This document shows, piece by piece, positions 55,539 through 60,064 of a stretch of DNA of 60,064 bases. Where the stretch lies: contig MU385804.1 in the NCBI GenBank assembly GCA_022497155.1, positions 1 to 60,064 of the forward strand. Reading direction: 5' to 3'. The DNA is from Whalleya microplaca. Its lineage: Eukaryota; Ascomycota; Sordariomycetes; Xylariales; Xylariaceae. The position numbers and the translations under genes are program-made. Each line of letters opens with the position of its first letter. Positions within the stretch are counted from its first letter, which is position 1. The notes beneath the pieces were generated by a model. That model worked only from the letters and a program-made list of their open reading frames with translations. It had not been told where the DNA came from and did not search any database.

Positions 55539-56863
55539 ATTTCGCTATTTCCGTTTTTATTAACCTAATTTAGTTCGTTTCGAAAATTATCGTAATCTTT
55601 AAAGTTACGGAATATACGGGAAAAAAATATATCTTATATTATTAAATCGCGAGAAAAAAATCTTTAAGTTAATAGTATTAAGGATATTTTAATTAAAGTT
55701 AGGGAAAAAAAATTCGAAATCTATTAGGCATAAAAAATATTTAAATTAAGTAGCTCGGTTAAATAGTATTTAATAAAACGTTAATAACTTTATTAAATTA
55801 ACGTTATATTATTAAGGCTATTTTAAATATTATATCGATTATTTTATTTATAAAAATAATAATTATATATACCTTAAACTTTCGTTATTTTTAATCGAAT
55901 TGTTTTATTATAATATTATATAATAAAAATATTTAATTACGATAATTTAACTGATTATAAAAAGAGTAATAAATTATAGTTTTAATTAAATATTAAATTA
56001 TTAAAATCCGAAAGTTAAAACGATAATAATTTATTATATAATAATTTTTAAGATTATAATTTTAATGATTAATAATTTAACGATTTTAATATAAACTTAT
56101 AAAACGATAGTTCCGATAATTTTTTACGACATAATCGAATTTTACGCTTTATGTTATGTTTTAAAATAAAATCGCCGTTTTAATAAAAGTAAGTACCGTA
56201 AACGGGTTTCGAAATAATTAAACTTTCGGGAATATATTATTTTATATTTCGGGAAACGGTTAAACCTAAATAAGTTAAGTAGTTCCGGTAATAACGTTAG
56301 TTTTATAAAAACGTAAATATAACTAACGAAAAAGAATTAAAAAAAGTATTAATAATATTTAATGTTTCGGGCCGAAAGTTTAATTACTAAAAATTATTCG
56401 ATTAAATTTATAACCGGAAATTTAATAAACCGTTTATTTAATACCTTAAATATAATTAGCTATTATTATATTTAGCTTTTTTATTTAGTAATAAAATAAA
56501 TAATATAATTAAATATTTCGATTCAAAAATATATATTAGTAAAATATAATAGCGCAATCGAAGTACTAATAGTTAAATACCGAAAATAATTAAAATATAT
56601 CTTTATTATATATTAATAACGAAATAATTATAAAATAATCGTATTTAAATTAATATATTTTTAAGAACGTGCTTTATTAAATGTCTTTAATATTTCGGAC
56701 ATTTTTTTAATTTATTTCTAAATCTTGTAATATTTCTTATATAATATTTTGCGAAATAAATATTTTTATTCGTTTATAAAATAATATAACTTAAATTTTT
56801 AAGCCCCGGATTTAAGAATAATACGCAAATACCTCCAAAAATATCTCGACGCTATAATAAAAA

Positions 56864-57066
56864 GTGTCACGTGTTATAAGGGTTAAGGTGGCTTATCGAC
56901 TTAATTCCTATGTATTTTATAAAATACTAACATAAAGGAAAAAAGAAGGAATTTAAACTAAAAGGTCGGCCGAGAAATTTACCATACATATTAGGTGTAA
57001 AGTCAAGCTGTGATTACGTAATGCGCACAAACCACACCTTAATCTTATGACTTATGCCATAATAAA
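56864..57066 (-). repeat. Repeat R3, right-island copy
   Basis: This is the reverse complement of 10602-10797, beginning near GTCACGTGTTATAAGGGTTA and ending around CACACCTTAATCTTATGAC. It includes GGTCGGCCGAGAAATTTACC. It is less AT-shifted than the left copy. Confidence 0.65.
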
Positions 57067-59041
57067 AAGTACGTTAAATAATATTTTTAAAATAACTTAT
57101 ATATTAATTTTAGTCGATATATAAACTATATTAAACTTAATTTAAAGCTTTTAAAAAGTAATTATTTATTAAGTTAATTATAATTAGGAAATTCGATATT
57201 TATTAATTAACGTATAACTTATCGAAAATAAAACTAATAAATTTAATACTTAAAATTTATATAAACGGCTTAAAAAACTAAAGCTTTTATATAAATTCCG
57301 TATTATTATAATAAATAATAAATCCGGGTTTAAGGCTAATATCGCCCGGACTTAATTAAAGCGAAATAATAATAACTTTTTATAATATAGTAATATCTGT
57401 TATTTCTTATATATTTCTTATTTATTTCAGCTATTATTTCGAGATTTTTTTATAGCTTATAAAATTAAGTATACCTTTATATCAGAAAATAAAGCAAGAT
57501 CGCAATCCGGTCGGAAATTATCTTAATAAAGTCCTAATTCTAGTAATTATTCGATAAAAACTATAGTTTAATTAATATATTAAAATAAAATAATTATAAA
57601 ATAATTAGTTAATTTTTTTAGTTTCGTATATTAGCTTTTTAGGTTTAAAAAAATTTAAAGAAATAATATCGTTTTATTAATATTTAATAAAAACTAATCG
57701 ATAACGGGAGACTAAAATTAAAATATCCCTTAAAGTTTATTTGAGATTATAAATATCGTTAAAATTCCCTTATTTTTTTTTTAATTCGAGCGATATAATT
57801 ATAGCCTATTATTAAAGCTTTTTTTTAATAAGATTTTTTACTAATAAAATATAAATATAAACTGCCGATAAAAAGTTTAACTTTTATTTAATATTTAATT
57901 AACTGTTTGAAATATTTCATTTAAACGACTAATAATTTCAGGGCTTTTTATAAAAACTATATATTATATATAATATCGGGATATAAAATGTTGGCAAAAT
58001 ATTACCGGAAATGCTTTTGTTATATTAAAAGTATATATATTAGTCGGTATTTAAATAAAGCGCCAGAAATCTTAAAAAAGATAATAACGAAAGGCAAATT
58101 TACCGATTTCCCGGATCGTTTACTAATATAGCTTCGTTATTTATATAAAAGTTTAAGATTAAAATTAAATAAAATCTTTAAGTACGTTTAATTATTATTT
58201 GCTAATAATCGTAACCTTATATATATATTTCTTTTATTATATCTATTATTAAAAAAAACCGATATTTCGTTTTCCGATTATTTTAAAGGCTAATAAAAAA
58301 CTTTCGAACTATCGGATAATAATAATTAAATATATCGATCGGCAGTAAACTGCTTTAAAAAGTTATATAAACCGTATTAAAACGCTTATAATAAAAATTA
58401 CGTTATAATTAGTCGTAAGGTAGTATATAATACTAATTTAACCGAATTTATAATAGCTTTTATTAGCTTATATAAGTATATAAAATTAACTTAAACTAAT
58501 TAGTTATAAGAAAATAATATATTTTTTTTTAATTTATATAATACTTATTAATATTATATAATAAATTAAAATATATATTTATTATTATATATTTTATATT
58601 AATAATAATAAATTATTAATAACTATTTATTAATTAAACGTAAATTATTTTATTAGTTAATTATTATTTAATTATTTCTTAATTATTTTATAAGATTTAA
58701 TCCGAGCGAACCTGTTTTTAAATTTTAAAAACGATTTAATATATATCTTTTTAGCCTTATTTATTTAATAAAAAATATACTATATATTTAATGCGTTATT
58801 ATATTTATAAAATAAACTTAAAGTTTTATTAAATAAAGCTAGAAATATTAGCGAATAGTTATAAAGCTTAAATATTTTTATATTAAATTAATAATTTTAT
58901 TTTTTATTCGGCTGCCCCTAATAAAGTTAGACCGGGAGGTAATATATAATAATATCGATCCCGAAAATGTTATTAAAAATTTCTAAGCGTGTTAAAAAGT
59001 CTTATAAGCCGTATTTAATACGCCGTTTATCGAAGAATAGT

Positions 59042-59130
59042 TACGGGAAGTACGTACTTATGGTGCACAAACCACCTGTTGCTGCATACGCCTGTGGTGC
59101 ATAGACCACCTGTTGTTACGTACTCCCGTA
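59042..59130. mobile_element. Small fold-back element with an internal tandem pair
   Basis: The arms TACGGGAAGTACGT (59042-59055) and ACGTACTCCCGTA (59118-59130) are inverted repeats with one base missing. Between them are two copies of a ~32-bp unit, TGGTGCAYARACCACCTGTT plus GYTRC (59061 and 59095), differing only by transitions. The GC-richer block continues to about 59240. It stands out as un-RIPped DNA in the AT-rich island. Confidence 0.6.
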
Positions 59131-60064
59131 TGTTAATCGGCAACGGCACGGCAGAATGGTCACCGCCCGGCGGGGCACCCGGCTTAAGTTTTCTAAGCAA
59201 TTCCCATAGTCTGAAATAGCTTTCCTCCCCATCTATCTGTAAATATACAATTAGTACTTATACTAAAGCCCTGCCTCTAATTATAATAGTCTAGGCGTGA
59301 GTAAAATTAGGAATAAAATTACCTATTATTTATAAAACCCCTAATAAATTTATAGGTTTTTTAATTTCCGAAAATCTTAACGCTATTAAAAACGATAATA
59401 ATAATTAGGAAATAATATAAACTAACGCCGGATAGACATAAAGTATTTCCGGATTTAAATATAAGGCCGAATAAATTAATTTAATGCTTTTTTTTTAATT
59501 TTAATTTTAATTTTAATATTATAAAAGATTAAGGTAAAAGAAATAGTTGTTATAAACGAGCTAGCCGAAATAATCGAGGTAGAAAATCTAAAAAACGAGT
59601 AAATATTATTCGATATATAGCAGTATAAAAAACTATTTTTAAATCCTAAAATTTTAAAAACGATAATATAGAATTATAATATTTATTACAATCTTAATCG
59701 CGGCAAATTAAATACCTTATAACCCGGTTTAAATAATACGTTATAGCAATATTATAATAGTAAATAAACTAAGCTAAATAACGCTAAATAATAAATATAA
59801 TTTTTTTTTACTTCCCGAAATAATCGTAAAATAATAATATAAATGTTTATTATATAATAGCTTTTAATTTAATATTTTAATTATACCGGGTTTTGCTTTT
59901 ACTTTTATATTATTAAATTAAAAATATATATATTATTATAATTATAACTATAATTTATAATAAATTAACTTTATATATATTAATTTATATAATAATAATA
60001 CTAATAATTTTAAAAAAAATTAATATATTATATAAATTATATATTTAATATTATATTAAATAAT

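Larger units (their letters stand above)
54275..60064. other. AT-rich RIP-degraded island, right end
   Basis: This stretch is extremely AT-rich and made of decayed repeats with no open frame of significance. It contains a solo-LTR-like repeat, an R3 copy and a small fold-back element, listed separately. No gene is seen. Confidence 0.8.

Overview
The window is genomic DNA of a filamentous ascomycete (Pezizomycotina, probably Sordariomycetes). The coding genes carry 50-150 bp introns with GT/GC...AG ends and CTRAC/CTAAT-like branch points. The intergenic DNA is full of palindromic CCTAGGTA/TACATGTA words. The two ends are extremely AT-rich and filled with decayed repeats whose changes are mostly C-to-T/G-to-A, the signature of repeat-induced point mutation (RIP). 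Species cannot be named from the sequence.

Layout. Positions 1-12.4 kb are an AT-rich, RIP-degraded transposon island. Its core is a 7.8-kb Ty3/Gypsy LTR retrotransposon (1290-9082, coding on the minus strand) with 190-bp LTRs and a 5-bp target duplication. It sits inside one copy of a ~300-bp terminal-inverted-repeat element (called R1 here) and is itself interrupted in its reverse transcriptase by another R1 copy. Positions 12.5-52.5 kb are a normal-GC gene block. Positions 52.7-60.06 kb are a second AT-rich island holding R1 and three other repeat families also found in the left island, some of them inverted.

Genes in the block, in order: a Whi5/Nrm1-like G1/S repressor (+); a glycine-zipper protein with a Gly/His-rich tail (+); an Arp1-like amidase (+); a cytochrome P450 broken by one in-frame stop (+); a quinate/sugar-type MFS transporter (+); a secreted L-sorbosone/glucose dehydrogenase-like beta-propeller protein (-); a 153-aa secreted protein (-); the checkpoint protein ATRIP/Rad26/UvsD (+); CDP-diacylglycerol synthase Cds1 (+); two related F-box-like/DUF7730-like genes, both broken (+); a 774-aa membrane-anchored Pro/Glu-rich protein with no recognised family (-); and a second P450 (-) whose first exon does not join in frame.

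Conserved housekeeping genes (Whi5-like, ATRIP, Cds1) alternate with accessory genes. The stretch 18.4-29.2 kb (amidase, P450, MFS, oxidoreductase, secreted protein) has the composition of a small catabolic or specialised-metabolism cluster, but its P450 is disabled, so it may be decaying. The right part of the block, next to the RIP island, is rich in pseudogenes and an orphan gene. The most unusual items are the R1 element and its nesting order, a plus-strand gene-like remnant inside the minus-strand Gypsy element, a fold-back element at 59.1 kb, and an array of self-complementary GGGACTCCC motifs at the right isochore boundary. Exon coordinates were derived by hand from splice signals and reading-frame continuity.
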